Shown here one piece after another: positions 35,813-46,607 of a stretch of DNA of 64,000 nucleotides. The stretch comes from Pseudomonas citronellolis. Its GTDB lineage: Bacteria > Pseudomonadota > Gammaproteobacteria > Pseudomonadales > Pseudomonadaceae. The stretch spans positions 35,855-99,854 of the forward strand of contig NZ_FOLS01000009.1 in assembly GCF_900112375.1 (NCBI RefSeq). The letters are read 5' to 3'. Numbering within the stretch: position 1 is the stretch's first letter; each line of letters starts with the position of its first letter. Below the pieces are notes generated by a model that was not told where the DNA came from, ran no database searches, and saw only the letters and a program-made list of their open reading frames with translations. A program made the position numbers and the translations under genes.

Positions 35813-35895
35813 CGATCGACTCCGGCGGAGAGTGGTTCTGTCAGTATATCCCCGCCGGGCCGCGGCGGCGGCCCGAAAGCGCCGCCGACATTGGC

Positions 35896-36534
35896 TCAGG
35901 CGGCAGGGGTGTCGCCGTCGCGCTTGCGCTTGTTGCCCATGCGCACGCCGATGTCCATGAGGAACTGGAAGAAGCCCTCCTGGTCCTCCAGCACCTCGCG
36001 CCAGAACGGCGAGTGGTACAGCGCCACGGCGCCGTGCACCAGGGCCCAGGCCGCGCAGTAGTGGAAGTACGCGGGCACGTCTTCCAGCTTGCCGGCGGCG
36101 ATGCGCTCCTTGATCAACTGGCTCAAGCGCTCGAAGTTGGATTCGCGGATCTTGTGCAGTTCCTCGACCATCTCCGGCACCTGGCTGTTCTTCACCACCT
36201 TCTCTTCCAGGCGGTCGAACAGGCGGTAGCGCTGCGGATCGCGCATGCGGAACTCGAAGTAGGCGCGCGACAGGCGTTCCTTGTCGCGGGCGACGTCCTC
36301 GGAGTGGAACAGCGCAGCCAGGTCGCGCTCGTAGTCGAGCATCAGGCGCAGGTAGATCTCCGCCTTCGACTTGAAGTGCTTGTAGATGGTGCCTTTGCCG
36401 ATACCCACGGCATCGGCGATCATCTCGACCGTGACACTGTCTTCGCCCTGCTCAAGGAACAGCTTGAGGGCGGTGTCGAGGATCTCCTGTTCGCGACGAC
36501 GGAATTCGCGAACCTTGCGTGGCTCTTTCTGCAT
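35896..36534 (-). CDS. TetR-family regulator
   Basis: A 212-residue TetR protein. The DNA-binding domain spans about 12-60 (EILDTALKLFLEQGEDSVTVEMIADAVGIGKGTIYKHFKSK). The effector domain is helical, with YFHYCAAWALVHGAVALYH. It matches PAO1 PA2957 by position, and is divergent from the aminotransferase gene with 84 bases between. The intergenic AT-rich stretch at 36535-36570 has two TTTGAC copies 10 bases apart and a GACTGTTCGGTC semi-palindrome, which may be the operator. Confidence 0.9.
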   Translation of the reverse strand: MQKEPRKVREFRRREQEILDTALKLFLEQGEDSVTVEMIADAVGIGKGTIYKHFKSKAEIYLRLMLDYERDLAALFHSEDVARDKERLSRAYFEFRMRDPQRYRLFDRLEEKVVKNSQVPEMVEELHKIRESNFERLSQLIKERIAAGKLEDVPAYFHYCAAWALVHGAVALYHSPFWREVLEDQEGFFQFLMDIGVRMGNKRKRDGDTPAA

Positions 36535-36618
36535 AAAAAGACTGTTCGGTCAAAAATAGTCAAAATCCGGAGCCGCGTATTATGCCTATTCAGCGCCAAA
36601 ATGCACGGAACATCCGCC

Positions 36619-37752
36619 ATGAATCCGCTTTCTTTCGAGTTTCCCCAGGAACCCGGCCTGCGCTACCTGAACCACGCCGCCGTGGCGCCCTGGCCCAAGC
36701 GTAGCGCCGACGCCGTCGCCGCCTTCGCCAGCGAGAACATCCGCCTGGGAGCGCGCGACTATCCGCAGTGGCTGCAGGTGGAGAACCGCCTGCGCCAGCG
36801 CCTTGCGCAGCTGGTCGGCGCCGCCACCACGGGCGACGTCGCCCTGGTGAAGAATACGTCCGAAGCCCTTTCCTTCGTGGCCTTCGGACTCGACTGGCGC
36901 CCCGGCGACCAGGTGGTGATCAGCGACCAGGAATTCCCCTCCAACCGCGTCGTCTGGGAAGCCCTGAAACCCCGCGGGGTGGAGGTCATCCAGGTGAGCC
37001 TGGAAGGCGCCGATCCCGAGGCCGACCTGCTGGCCGCCTGCGGGCCGCGCACGCGCCTGCTGTCGATCAGCGCCGTGCAGTACGCCAGCGGCCTGCGCAT
37101 GGACCTGGAGCGCCTCGGCGCCGGCTGCCGCCAGCGTGGTGTGCTGTTCTGCATCGATGCCATCCAGCAACTGGGCGCCCTGCCCTTCGACGCCCAGGCC
37201 TACGACTGCGCCTTCGCCATGGCCGACGGCCACAAGTGGATGCTCGGCCCCGAGGGCCTGGGGGTGTTCTACTGCCGCGCCGCCGAGCGCGACCTGCTGT
37301 CGTTGCAGGAATACGGCTGGCACATGCTGGAGAACGCCGGCAACTACAACCAGACCGATTGGCAGCCGGCGCGCAGCGCACGGCGCTTCGAATGCGGCAG
37401 CCCGAACATGCTCGGTGCCGTGGCCCTGGACGCCAGCCTGGGGCTGCTGGAGGAATTCGGCATGCCGGCGGTCGGCGCAGCCCTGGCCGAACGGGTACAG
37501 GCCTTGCAGGATGGCCTGCAACGCATCCCCGGAGCGCGCCTGCACAGCCCGCTGCAACCCGAGCGCCGGGCCGGCATCCTGACCGTCAGCCTGGACGGCT
37601 GGGACAACGCCCGCCTGCACGAGCGGCTGAAGGCCGAACAGGTGGTATGCATCCAGCGCGGCGCCGGGGTGCGCTTCTCGCCGCACTTCTACACGCCGGA
37701 AAACGTGATAGAGGACACACTGGCCATCATCTCGGCCCTGGCCCGGGAATAA
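36619..37752 (+). CDS. class V aminotransferase (cysteine-desulfurase-like fold)
   Basis: A 377-residue PLP enzyme of the class V / NifS-like fold. The PLP lysine is in MADGHKWMLGPEG; other signatures are NTSEALSFVAFGLDWRPGDQVV and ISAVQYASGLRMDL. No active-site Cys loop typical of IscS or SufS was recognised, so desulfurase activity is not assumed; isopenicillin epimerase-like or kynureninase-like reactions are alternatives. The ATG at 36619 is preferred (GGAA upstream); an ATG at 36601 is possible. A TATTAT box at about 36578 may be its -10 element. Confidence 0.85.
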   Translation: MNPLSFEFPQEPGLRYLNHAAVAPWPKRSADAVAAFASENIRLGARDYPQWLQVENRLRQRLAQLVGAATTGDVALVKNTSEALSFVAFGLDWRPGDQVVISDQEFPSNRVVWEALKPRGVEVIQVSLEGADPEADLLAACGPRTRLLSISAVQYASGLRMDLERLGAGCRQRGVLFCIDAIQQLGALPFDAQAYDCAFAMADGHKWMLGPEGLGVFYCRAAERDLLSLQEYGWHMLENAGNYNQTDWQPARSARRFECGSPNMLGAVALDASLGLLEEFGMPAVGAALAERVQALQDGLQRIPGARLHSPLQPERRAGILTVSLDGWDNARLHERLKAEQVVCIQRGAGVRFSPHFYTPENVIEDTLAIISALARE

Positions 37753-37878
37753 GCCGCAACCCGCGAGCCAGGGGGCCTGGCCCCGCTGGCAAGCGGTAAA
37801 TGGCAGGCCATGGGCGCGGCAGTATTCCAAATCTGTTTAAAAAACCGCCGGGTGGTTGTGGAAGCTCTGCCATCTTGG

Positions 37879-37890
37879 CCAATACTTCAA
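37879..37890 (+). promoter_or_regulatory. RpoS-like -10 element of rgsA
   Basis: CCAATACTTCAA resembles the sigma-S -10 consensus (CTATACTTAA). RgsA is known to depend on RpoS in P. aeruginosa. Transcription would start near 37893. Confidence 0.55.
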
Positions 37891-37891
37891 C

Positions 37892-38015
37892 TTACTGGTG
37901 TGCGGCATCTCCCCCCAAGTGCCCCGCCAGTGAAGGTACCGAGGATCGCGTACCTTATTGTTACACTCCTAATGGTCTTGACCCGGATTCATCCCCCAGA
38001 ACCCGGGTTTTTTTT
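37892..38015 (+). ncRNA. rgsA: small RNA RgsA
   Basis: About 124 bases between the aminotransferase gene and tatD, the position of rgsA (P16, PA2958.1) in P. aeruginosa. Three stems can be drawn: ACTGG...CCAGT (37894-37931), AAGGTAC-N10-GTACCTT (37933-37956) and the terminator ACCCGG...CCGGGT followed by eight T (37981-38015). The exact 5' end is inferred from the -10 box. RgsA is an Hfq-dependent, RpoS-controlled RNA linked to stress resistance and motility. Identification rests on position, promoter type and terminator; the strand is assumed from the terminator direction. Confidence 0.75.
37981..38015 (+). terminator. Rho-independent terminator of rgsA
   Basis: Stem ACCCGG / CCGGGT with a long loop that may form an alternative short stem (AACCCGGGTT), followed by a run of T at 38008-38015. 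Confidence 0.8.
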
Positions 38016-38025
38016 ATGTGCGTGA

Positions 38026-38327
38026 AATAATTGGGGTTGTGTGCCCTCTTTCTGTAAAGCCGTAGGGCGTTATCCGCCGAATCGCGGACGGAGTCCGCTC
38101 CTACACCTTCCGGCAAATATGACACCCCGTAGGATGGGTTGAGCGAAGCGATACCCATCACCACGACCGCATGGGTTTCGCCAAGGCTCAACCCATCCTA
38201 CGAAGAGCGCCTCGGCGCCCCGGAGACGTCCGCAGAGGGTCCAGGAAAGCACGGTCGTAGGAGCGGACTCCGTCCGCGATTGGGCTCGCCGTGCATGGAG
38301 CTAGCCGGTGGCACGAACCACCGAGCA
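38026..38327. repeat. repeat-filled gap between rgsA and tatD
   Basis: It contains a GGACGGAGTCC-type REP arm at 38084-38104, a large dyad at 38129-38203 whose ends are GTAGGATGGGTTGAGC and its complement GCTCAACCCATCCTAC, and another REP unit at 38255-38279. The 75-base dyad could form a long imperfect hairpin (loop around CACGACCGC). No gene was recognised. Confidence 0.75.
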
Positions 38328-39104
38328 TCACGCCGCCAACGGGAACAACCGCCTGAAATTAGCCGTAGTCTGCTCAGCCAACACCTCGAAACTCACCCCC
38401 CGCAGCACAGCCAGGTACTCAGCCACCTCGCGCACGTACTCCGGCAGGTTCGGCTTGCCGCGGTGCGGTACCGGCGCCAGGTACGGCGAATCGGTTTCCA
38501 CCAGCAGGCGGTCGGCCGGTACCTGGCGGGCCACTTCGCGCAGGGCTTCGGCGTTGCGGAAGGTGACTATGCCCGACAGCGAGATGTAGAAGCCGATGTC
38601 CAGCGCCGCCTTGGCCATTTCCCAGTCCTCGGTGAAGCAGTGCAGCACGCCGGCTTGGGGCAGCGCCGCCTCGCGCAGCAGCGCCAGGGTGTCGGCGCGG
38701 GCCTCGCGGGTGTGGACGATGACCGGCTTGCCGGTGAGCTTCGCCGCCTCCAGGTGCAGGCGGAAGGCTTCCTGCTGCAGTTCGGCGGCTTCGGGTTCGT
38801 AGTGGTAGTCCAGGCCGGTCTCGCCGATGGCCACCACCCGCGGGTGGTTCAGTTCGGCCAGCAGCCAGTCCAGGGCCGGGGCTGCGCCGGGTTCCAGGTC
38901 CAGCGGGTGGACGCCCACCGAGCAGTGCACGTCGGCGTAGCGCTCGGCCAGGTCCTTGACCGCCCGGGCGTTGTCGGCGCTGACGCCGATGCACAGGAAC
39001 TGCCCGACGCCCCGGGCGCGCGCGGCGTCCAGCGCAGCGTCGAGCGAGCCGCCGTGGGCGGCCAGGTCGAGGCGGTCGAGGTGGCAATGGGAATCGACGA
39101 GCAT
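38328..39104 (-). CDS. tatD: TatD-family metal-dependent deoxyribonuclease
   Basis: A 258-residue TIM-barrel hydrolase of the TatD/YcfH family. Metal ligands are visible in DSHCHLD at the N-terminus, GETGLDYHY, IVHTRE, LHCFTEDW and ETDSPYLAP. Related proteins act as 3'-5' exonucleases or D-aminoacyl-tRNA deacylases; the exact role here is not resolved by sequence. It is the last gene of the long minus-strand block from yceD; 73 bases separate it from pilZ. Confidence 0.93.
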   Translation of the reverse strand: MLVDSHCHLDRLDLAAHGGSLDAALDAARARGVGQFLCIGVSADNARAVKDLAERYADVHCSVGVHPLDLEPGAAPALDWLLAELNHPRVVAIGETGLDYHYEPEAAELQQEAFRLHLEAAKLTGKPVIVHTREARADTLALLREAALPQAGVLHCFTEDWEMAKAALDIGFYISLSGIVTFRNAEALREVARQVPADRLLVETDSPYLAPVPHRGKPNLPEYVREVAEYLAVLRGVSFEVLAEQTTANFRRLFPLAA

Positions 39105-39177
39105 GGAAAGGCTACTCCGGAAATGACGAAGCGCCCCTTCGGGCGCCTCCTGCGTTCGACGGTACGTCTGCCGCGGA

Positions 39178-39534
39178 TTACATGGTGTGGGTCGGCCTGT
39201 CGGACTTCAGCGCCCCGGCCAGGTAGGTCTCGATCTTGTTGCGCGCGGTGTTGTCGCCGTCGTTGAACTGCACGCCGATACCCGCGGCGCGGTTGCCCTG
39301 GGCGCCCTTCGGGGTGATCCAGACCACCTTGCCGGCCACCGGGATCTTCTCCGGCTCGTCCATCAGGTTGAGCAGCATGAAGACCTCGTCGCCCAGCTTG
39401 TAGGTCTTGTTGGTCGGGATGAACAGCCCGCCGTTGCGGATGAACGGCATGTACGCGGCATAGAGTACGGACTTGTCCTTGATGGTCAGGGACAGGATAC
39501 CGTTACGCGGTCCCAGGTTCGGTGGCAAGCTCAT
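39178..39534 (-). CDS. pilZ: type IV pilus assembly protein PilZ
   Basis: A 118-residue protein required for type IV pilus assembly in P. aeruginosa. It shows the PilZ fold segments NGGLFIPTNKTYKLGDEVFMLLNL, VAGKVVWITPKGAQGNRAAGIGVQF and a C-terminal helix. The N-terminal RxxxR c-di-GMP-binding motif of most PilZ-domain proteins is absent, as is known for this founding member. It is usually next to holB, as here. Confidence 0.95.
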   Translation of the reverse strand: MSLPPNLGPRNGILSLTIKDKSVLYAAYMPFIRNGGLFIPTNKTYKLGDEVFMLLNLMDEPEKIPVAGKVVWITPKGAQGNRAAGIGVQFNDGDNTARNKIETYLAGALKSDRPTHTM

Positions 39535-39568
39535 GCGGCTGTCCTAGCGATGATCCGATTGGCCGATT

Positions 39569-41201
<1,633 letters not shown>

Positions 41202-42287
41202 CTACTGCTGCTCCGACGGTTGCTCGGGAGCCTCCGCCGGCGCCGGTGCGGGAATGGGCGCGGGGCTGGACCGGTAGTCCGCGCGCCGCTTCAGCTGGTA
41301 TTCCTGCACCGCCTTGTTGTGGTCGTCGAGGTTGTCGGAAAACACGTGGCTGCCATCGCCACGGGCGACGAAATACAAGCTCTGGCCATTGGCCGGGTTG
41401 AGCGCGGCGTGGATCGCCTCGCGCCCGGGCATGGCGATCGGCGTCGGCGGCAGGCCGGCGATCAGGTAGGTGTTGTAGGGGGTGGGCTCGCGCAGGTCGG
41501 CGCGGCTGATCTTGCCGTTGTAGCGCTCGCCCATGCCGTAGATCACGGTCGGGTCGGTCTGCAGCAGCATGTTCTTCTGCAGGCGGCGCACGAAGACCCC
41601 GGCGATCTGCTGGCGCTCCTGGGGCACGCCGGTTTCCTTCTCGATCAGCGAAGCCATGATCAGCGCCTGGTACGGGTCCTTGTAGGGCAGGTCGCCGCTG
41701 CGGGCCTGCCACTCCTGATCGAGGATGCGCTCCATGCGCTGGTAGGCCAGCTTGAGCAGGTCGATGTCGCGCATGCCGCGGACATAGCGGTAGGTGTCCG
41801 GGAAGAACTGCCCCTCGGGCACGACGCCGGCCTTGCCCAGGCGCTTCATCACCTCTTCGTCGCTCAGGCCGCCCAGGGTGGCCTCTAGCTTGGGCTGGCG
41901 CGCCAGCAGCTCGCGGAACTGGTGGAAGGTCCAGCCTTCGACCAGGGTCAGGCTGTACTGCACCACGTCGCCTTCGCGCCACAGTTCCAGCAGGTCATCG
42001 CCGCTCATCCCCGGCTTGAGCCGGTATTCGCCGCTGTGCAGGGCCTGCCCGGCCAGGTTGAAGCGCCAGTACAGGCGCAACCAGAAGGCGCCGTGCAGCA
42101 CTTCCTCGTCCTGCAGGCGCGTCAGCAGCGCCCCCGGCGTGGCGCCGGAAGGGACGTCCAGCAGGCGTTCTTCGGTCAGCTGCAGCGGCTGCTGCAGGGC
42201 CCGGCGCTGCTCCCAGCCGGCCAGGCCGAGCAACAGCCCGGCCAACAGCAGGCCGCTTTCCAGCAGCACCAGCAATTTGCGCATCAC
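41202..42287 (-). CDS. mltG: endolytic murein transglycosylase MltG
   Basis: A 361-residue inner-membrane protein. One N-terminal span (LLVLLESGLLLAGLLLGLAGW, about 4-25) is followed by a periplasmic YceG domain; the catalytic Glu lies in MASLIEKETGVPQER, with later VIYGMGERYNGKISRADL and PYNTYLIAGLPPTPI. It cleaves nascent glycan strands and is thought to terminate peptidoglycan polymerisation. The Pro/Ala/Glu-rich C-terminal tail is poorly conserved. It starts 3 bases from the pabC stop. Confidence 0.95.
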   Translation of the reverse strand: MMRKLLVLLESGLLLAGLLLGLAGWEQRRALQQPLQLTEERLLDVPSGATPGALLTRLQDEEVLHGAFWLRLYWRFNLAGQALHSGEYRLKPGMSGDDLLELWREGDVVQYSLTLVEGWTFHQFRELLARQPKLEATLGGLSDEEVMKRLGKAGVVPEGQFFPDTYRYVRGMRDIDLLKLAYQRMERILDQEWQARSGDLPYKDPYQALIMASLIEKETGVPQERQQIAGVFVRRLQKNMLLQTDPTVIYGMGERYNGKISRADLREPTPYNTYLIAGLPPTPIAMPGREAIHAALNPANGQSLYFVARGDGSHVFSDNLDDHNKAVQEYQLKRRADYRSSPAPIPAPAPAEAPEQPSEQQ

Positions 42288-42290
42288 AGG

Positions 42291-43106
42291 TCAGGAATCC
42301 AGGCGTTCGCGGAAGTGGGCTTGCAGTTTACGGGTGATCGCCCCGACCGGCCAGGCATGGGCTTCGAGTCGACGCACCGGCCAGACACCATAGAGGCTGT
42401 TGCAGAGAAAGACCTCATCGGCCTGCAACAGTTCGGCGTAGGCAACATCCCGAACCGCAGTGGGAATGCCCTGCCCCGCCGCCCATTCCAGCAGTTCGGC
42501 GCGCATCACCCCGGCCACTCCGCAGCGGCTCAGTTCGGGCGTGATCAATTGGCCGTCGCGGACCAGGAACAGGTTGCTGAATACGCCTTCGACCACGCGC
42601 CCGCCCTGGTCGCGCATCAGCCCCTCGGCGAAGGCCGGGTCGCTCCACTCGCTGCGGGCCAGCACCTGCTCCAGGCGGTTGAGGTGCTTGAGGCCGGCCA
42701 GCAACGGCTGCTCGGCCAGGCGGGTGGCGCAGGGGAAAAGGGCGATGCCCTCGTCGAAATTGGCTGCCGGGTAGGCCGGCGCCGGCGAGCCGATGAGGAT
42801 GCGCCGCACCTGGGCATCGGCCGGCGCGGCATAACCGCGCAGGCCTTCGCCGCGGGTCAGCATCAGCTTGGCCACGCCTTCGCCCAGTTGCGCGGCGAAG
42901 GCCAGCAGTTCCTGCTCGACCTGGGCCAGCGACACCGGCAGGAACAGGCGCCGCGCGCCCTCTTCCAGGCGCGCCAGGTGCCGCGCCAGCAGGCGCGGCC
43001 GGCCGGCGCGCACGGCGATGGTCTCGAACAGGCCATCGCCGTAGGCCAGCCCGCGATCGCGCACGGACAGGGCCTCGGCGGGCCGGCCGTCGACCCAGGC
43101 GGACAT
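42291..43106 (-). CDS. pabC: aminodeoxychorismate lyase
   Basis: A 271-residue PLP enzyme of fold type IV that makes p-aminobenzoate for folate. DRGLAYGDGLFETI opens the fold, the PLP lysine is in GLKHLNRLEQV and VVEGVFSNLFLV follows. The start shares a base with the fabF stop (TGATG), a typical arrangement. Length and position match P. aeruginosa PabC. Confidence 0.95.
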   Translation of the reverse strand: MSAWVDGRPAEALSVRDRGLAYGDGLFETIAVRAGRPRLLARHLARLEEGARRLFLPVSLAQVEQELLAFAAQLGEGVAKLMLTRGEGLRGYAAPADAQVRRILIGSPAPAYPAANFDEGIALFPCATRLAEQPLLAGLKHLNRLEQVLARSEWSDPAFAEGLMRDQGGRVVEGVFSNLFLVRDGQLITPELSRCGVAGVMRAELLEWAAGQGIPTAVRDVAYAELLQADEVFLCNSLYGVWPVRRLEAHAWPVGAITRKLQAHFRERLDS

Positions 43107-44350
43107 CAGCCGTTGAACCGGCGGAACACCAGGGAACCGTTGGTGCCGCCGAAGCCGAAGGAGTTGGACACCGCCACTTCGATGCTGCGCTCCTTGAGCC
43201 GGTTCGCCACCAGGTCGAGGTCGCAGCCTTCGTCCGGGTTGTCCAGGTTGATGGTCGGCGGCGCCACCTGGTCGCGCAGCGCCAGGATGCAGAAGATGGC
43301 TTCCACCGCGCCGGCGGCACCGAGCAGGTGGCCGGTCATGGACTTGGTCGAGCTCATCGACAGCTTGTAGGCGTGCTCGCCGAAGATCGACTTCACCGCG
43401 GAGATCTCGGCGATGTCGCCGGCCGGGGTGGAGGTGCCGTGGGCGTTGATGTAGTCGACCTGCTCCGGGTTCAGGCCGGCGTCGCGCAGGGCGTTCTTCA
43501 TGCAACGGGCAGCGCCGGCGCCATCTTCCGGCGGCGCGGTCATGTGGAAGGCGTCGCCGCTCATGCCGAAGCCGACCAGCTCGGCGTAGATGCGCGCGCC
43601 GCGGGCCTTGGCGTGCTCCAGCTCTTCCAGCACCACGGCGCCGGCGCCGTCGGAGAGCACGAAACCGTCGCGGTCCCTGTCCCACGGGCGGCTGGCCCTG
43701 GCCGGCTCGTCGTTGCGGGTGGACAGCGCGCGGGCTGCGCCGAAACCGCCGATGCCCAGGCCGCAGGTGGCCATTTCCGAACCGCCGGCGACCATCACGT
43801 CAGCCTCGCCGTAGGCGATGTTGCGCGCGGCCATGCCGATGTTGTGGGTGCCGGTGGTGCAGGCGGTGGTGATGGCGTAGTTGGGGCCCTGCAGACCGAG
43901 GTTGATCGACAGGAACCCGGAAACCATGTTGATGACCGAGCCGGGCACGAAGAACGGCGAAATGCGCCGCGGCCCCTGCTCGAACAGAGAACGGCAGGTG
44001 TTCTCGATGTTGGTCAGGCCGCCGATGCCCGAGCCGATGGCGACGCCGATGCGCTCGCGGTTGGCGTCGCTGACTTCCAGGCCGGAATCGCGCACCGCCT
44101 GGTAGCTGGCGGCCAGGCCGTACTGGATGAACAGGTCGAGTTTGCGGGCTTCCTTGGCGGACATGTACTGCTCGACGTCGAACCCCCTCACCGAACCGCC
44201 GAAGCGGGTGGAAAAGGCGGAAAGGTCCATGTGCTCGATCGGGGCGATACCGCTGCGGCCGGCCAGGATACCCTGCCAGGAACTCGGCACGTCCACGCCC
44301 AGCGGCGAGAGCATACCCATGCCAGTGATGACGACGCGTCTGCGCGACAC
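43106..44350 (-). CDS. fabF: 3-oxoacyl-[acyl-carrier-protein] synthase II
   Basis: A 414-residue condensing enzyme for fatty acid elongation. The active-site Cys is in [11 protein letters not shown]; the two His are in [11 protein letters not shown] and [11 protein letters not shown]. The GTG at 44350 gives [12 protein letters not shown] with GAGGAA 8 bases upstream; a longer reading (44377) is unlikely. It is separated from acpP by a terminator-like hairpin, so expression may be set by readthrough. Confidence 0.96.
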   Translation of the reverse strand: MSRRRVVITGMGMLSPLGVDVPSSWQGILAGRSGIAPIEHMDLSAFSTRFGGSVRGFDVEQYMSAKEARKLDLFIQYGLAASYQAVRDSGLEVSDANRERIGVAIGSGIGGLTNIENTCRSLFEQGPRRISPFFVPGSVINMVSGFLSINLGLQGPNYAITTACTTGTHNIGMAARNIAYGEADVMVAGGSEMATCGLGIGGFGAARALSTRNDEPARASRPWDRDRDGFVLSDGAGAVVLEELEHAKARGARIYAELVGFGMSGDAFHMTAPPEDGAGAARCMKNALRDAGLNPEQVDYINAHGTSTPAGDIAEISAVKSIFGEHAYKLSMSSTKSMTGHLLGAAGAVEAIFCILALRDQVAPPTINLDNPDEGCDLDLVANRLKERSIEVAVSNSFGFGGTNGSLVFRRFNG

Positions 44351-44427
44351 TACGACTTCCTCATTTTGCGAATACACGGCATAGGCGCCGGACCGCGACC
44401 AGGGCTGTCCAGCGCCATGCTAAAGAA

Positions 44428-44458
44428 AAGCCGCACGCCTTTGCAGGCCGTGCGGCTT
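44428..44458 (-). terminator. terminator/attenuator between acpP and fabF
   Basis: Perfect 10-base arms AAGCCGCACG / CGTGCGGCTT with an 11-base loop, followed on the minus strand by TTCTTTAGC. It follows the acpP stop by about 20 bases and would let the abundant acpP mRNA exceed fabF. Confidence 0.8.
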
Positions 44459-44478
44459 CTTCCGTCGGAAACGGCTAC

Positions 44479-44715
44479 TTATTGCTGGTGGGCAACGATG
44501 TAGTCGATGGCTTCCTGCACGGTGGTGATCTTTTCGGCTTGCTCGTCGGGGATTTCGGTCTCGAATTCCTCTTCCAGAGCCATCACCAGCTCAACGGTGT
44601 CAAGGGAGTCGGCGCCCAGGTCTTCGACGAAGGAAGCGCTGTTGGTGACTTCTTCTTCCTTAACGCCGAGTTGCTCAGCAACGATCTTCTTGACGCGTTC
44701 TTCGATGGTGCTCAT
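44479..44715 (-). CDS. acpP: acyl carrier protein
   Basis: A 78-residue acidic carrier. The phosphopantetheine serine lies in [15 protein letters not shown]; the sequence is the highly conserved AcpP of fatty acid synthesis ([19 protein letters not shown]). It is flanked by fabG upstream (194-base gap with AT-rich promoter-like DNA) and a terminator downstream, so it is probably transcribed from its own strong promoter as well as from the fab operon. Confidence 0.98.
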   Translation of the reverse strand: MSTIEERVKKIVAEQLGVKEEEVTNSASFVEDLGADSLDTVELVMALEEEFETEIPDEQAEKITTVQEAIDYIVAHQQ

Positions 44716-44909
44716 ACCTTGTTTTCACTCCTATGGACAATCCGTACAGCTGGGCTGCGGGTAAGTGTATAGAAAGGGTTTTCTGCATTTCAAGCTGAAC
44801 GCCGACGCCCCTTCGCGACCACCACGATGTTCTGTCTATAACCCAGTTGCATCTATATAACGGATTTTAGACAGCGCATATGACACATCCGCGAAGAGTA
44901 AGGTCACAT

Positions 44910-45653
44910 TCAGCTCATGTACATTCCGCCATTCACCGGTACCGTGGCGCCGGTCACATAGGCGGCACCATCGGAGGCGAGGAATCCTACCACCTTGGCG
45001 ATCTCTTCGGCTTGGCCGAGACGCCCGAGCGGAATCTGGCCGAGCAGCGCTTCGCGCTGGGCTTCGGGCAGCTCGCGGGTCATGTCGGTGTCGATGAAGC
45101 CCGGGGCCACCGCGTTGACGGTGATGGCACGGGAGCCCACTTCGCGCGCCAGGGCGCGGGTGAAGCCCTCTAGGCCGGCCTTCGCCGCAGCATAGTTGGT
45201 CTGCCCGGCATTGCCCATGGCGCCGACCACCGAGCCGATGTTGATGATGCGACCCCAGCGAGCCTTGGTCATGCCGCGCAGCACGGCTTTCGACAGACGG
45301 TAGAGGCTGTTGAGGTTGGTGTTGACCACGTCGAACCACTCGTCGTCCTTCATCCGCATCAGCAGGTTGTCGCGGGTGATGCCGGCGTTGTTGACCACGA
45401 TCAGCGGCTGGCCGAGGTGCTGCTGGATGTGTTCGAGAGTGGAGGCGACGGATTCGTCGCTGGAAACGTCCAGGACCAGGCCGGCGCCTTCGATGCCGTT
45501 GGCCTTGAGGTATTCGGCGATCTTCTCGGCGCCCGAGGCGCTGGTGGCGGTGCCGATGACGATGGCGCCCAGGCGGCCCAGTTCCAGGGCGATGGCCTGG
45601 CCGATGCCGCGGCTCGCGCCGGTGACCAAGGCAACCTTACCTTGCAGACTCAT
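44910..45653 (-). CDS. fabG: 3-oxoacyl-[acyl-carrier-protein] reductase
   Basis: A 247-residue SDR that reduces 3-oxoacyl-ACP with NADPH. TGASRGIG, NNAGITRDNLLMRM and the catalytic NYAAAKAGLEGF segment are intact. MSLQGKVALVTG is the usual start. It is 15 bases downstream of fabD. Confidence 0.97.
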   Translation of the reverse strand: MSLQGKVALVTGASRGIGQAIALELGRLGAIVIGTATSASGAEKIAEYLKANGIEGAGLVLDVSSDESVASTLEHIQQHLGQPLIVVNNAGITRDNLLMRMKDDEWFDVVNTNLNSLYRLSKAVLRGMTKARWGRIINIGSVVGAMGNAGQTNYAAAKAGLEGFTRALAREVGSRAITVNAVAPGFIDTDMTRELPEAQREALLGQIPLGRLGQAEEIAKVVGFLASDGAAYVTGATVPVNGGMYMS

Positions 45654-45668
45654 GCTCTTATCTCCTGT

Positions 45669-46607
45669 TCAAGCCAGAGCCGCACGAGCCGCCGCGAAGG
45701 CGTCCGCCGAATCCAGATTGTGGGTGTTCACGCCCTTGGCGCAACGCTTGTTCAGGCCGGCCAGGACCTTGCCAGGGCCGCACTCTACCAGATCGCTCAC
45801 GCCCTTGGCGGCGAGCAGTTGCACGGTCTCGACCCAGCGCACCGGGCTGTACAGCTGCGCCAGAAGGTCGCGCTTGAGGGTATCGAGGTCCGCCGGCACC
45901 TGGGCGCTGACGTTCTGCACCAGGGCGATCTGCGGAACCTGCCAGGCGATGGCTTCCACCGACTCGGCGAAGCGCTCGGCGGCCGGACGCATCAGCGCGC
46001 AGTGCGACGGCACGCTGACCGGCAGCGCCACGGCGCGCTTGGCGCCACGCGCCTTGCAAGCCTCGATGGCGCGCTCGACCGCGGCGGCGGCACCGGCGAT
46101 CACCACCTGGCCGGGAGCGTTGAAGTTCACGGCGCTGACCACGTCACCCTGCGCGGCTTCGCCGCAGGCGGCCAGCACGTCGGCGTCTTCCAGGCCGAGG
46201 ATCGCGGCGATGCCGCCGGTACCGGCGGGCACCGCTTCCTGCATCAATTGGCCGCGGCGCTCGACCAGTTTCACCGCATCGGCGAAGCCCAGGCTGCCGG
46301 CGGCGACCAGGGCCGAGTACTCGCCCAGGCTGTGGCCGGCGACGTAGGCCGGCGCGGCACCGCCCTCGGCCTGCCACAGGCGCCACAGGGCGATGGAGGC
46401 GGTGAGGATGGCGGGCTGGGTCTTGTCGGTCTGGTTCAGGCGCTCTTCCGGGCCTTCCTGCACCAGCGCCCAGAGGTCGTAGCCCAGGGCCGCGGAGGCT
46501 TCGGCGAAGGTGTCACGCACCAGTGCGTGCTGCGCGCCCAGCTCGGCCAGCATGCCGAGGGATTGCGAGCCCTGGCCGGGGAAAACGAATGCGAGGGATG
46601 CGGACAT
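45669..46607 (-). CDS. fabD: malonyl-CoA:acyl-carrier-protein transacylase
   Basis: A 312-residue enzyme loading malonyl groups on ACP. It shows FVFPGQGSQSLGM, the nucleophile in VAGHSLGEYSALVAAG, the His partner in VPSHCALM, and the C-terminal VECGPGKVLAGLNK. The ATG at 46607 gives MSASLAFVFPGQG, and length equals that of P. aeruginosa FabD. The 205-base gap to plsX has no gene that I can see. Confidence 0.97.
   Translation of the reverse strand: MSASLAFVFPGQGSQSLGMLAELGAQHALVRDTFAEASAALGYDLWALVQEGPEERLNQTDKTQPAILTASIALWRLWQAEGGAAPAYVAGHSLGEYSALVAAGSLGFADAVKLVERRGQLMQEAVPAGTGGIAAILGLEDADVLAACGEAAQGDVVSAVNFNAPGQVVIAGAAAAVERAIEACKARGAKRAVALPVSVPSHCALMRPAAERFAESVEAIAWQVPQIALVQNVSAQVPADLDTLKRDLLAQLYSPVRWVETVQLLAAKGVSDLVECGPGKVLAGLNKRCAKGVNTHNLDSADAFAAARAALA

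Noticed and set aside
37800..38030. Two overlapping short frames over the rgsA region.
   Set aside because: They run through a terminator and lack ribosome sites; the sRNA explains the conserved features better.
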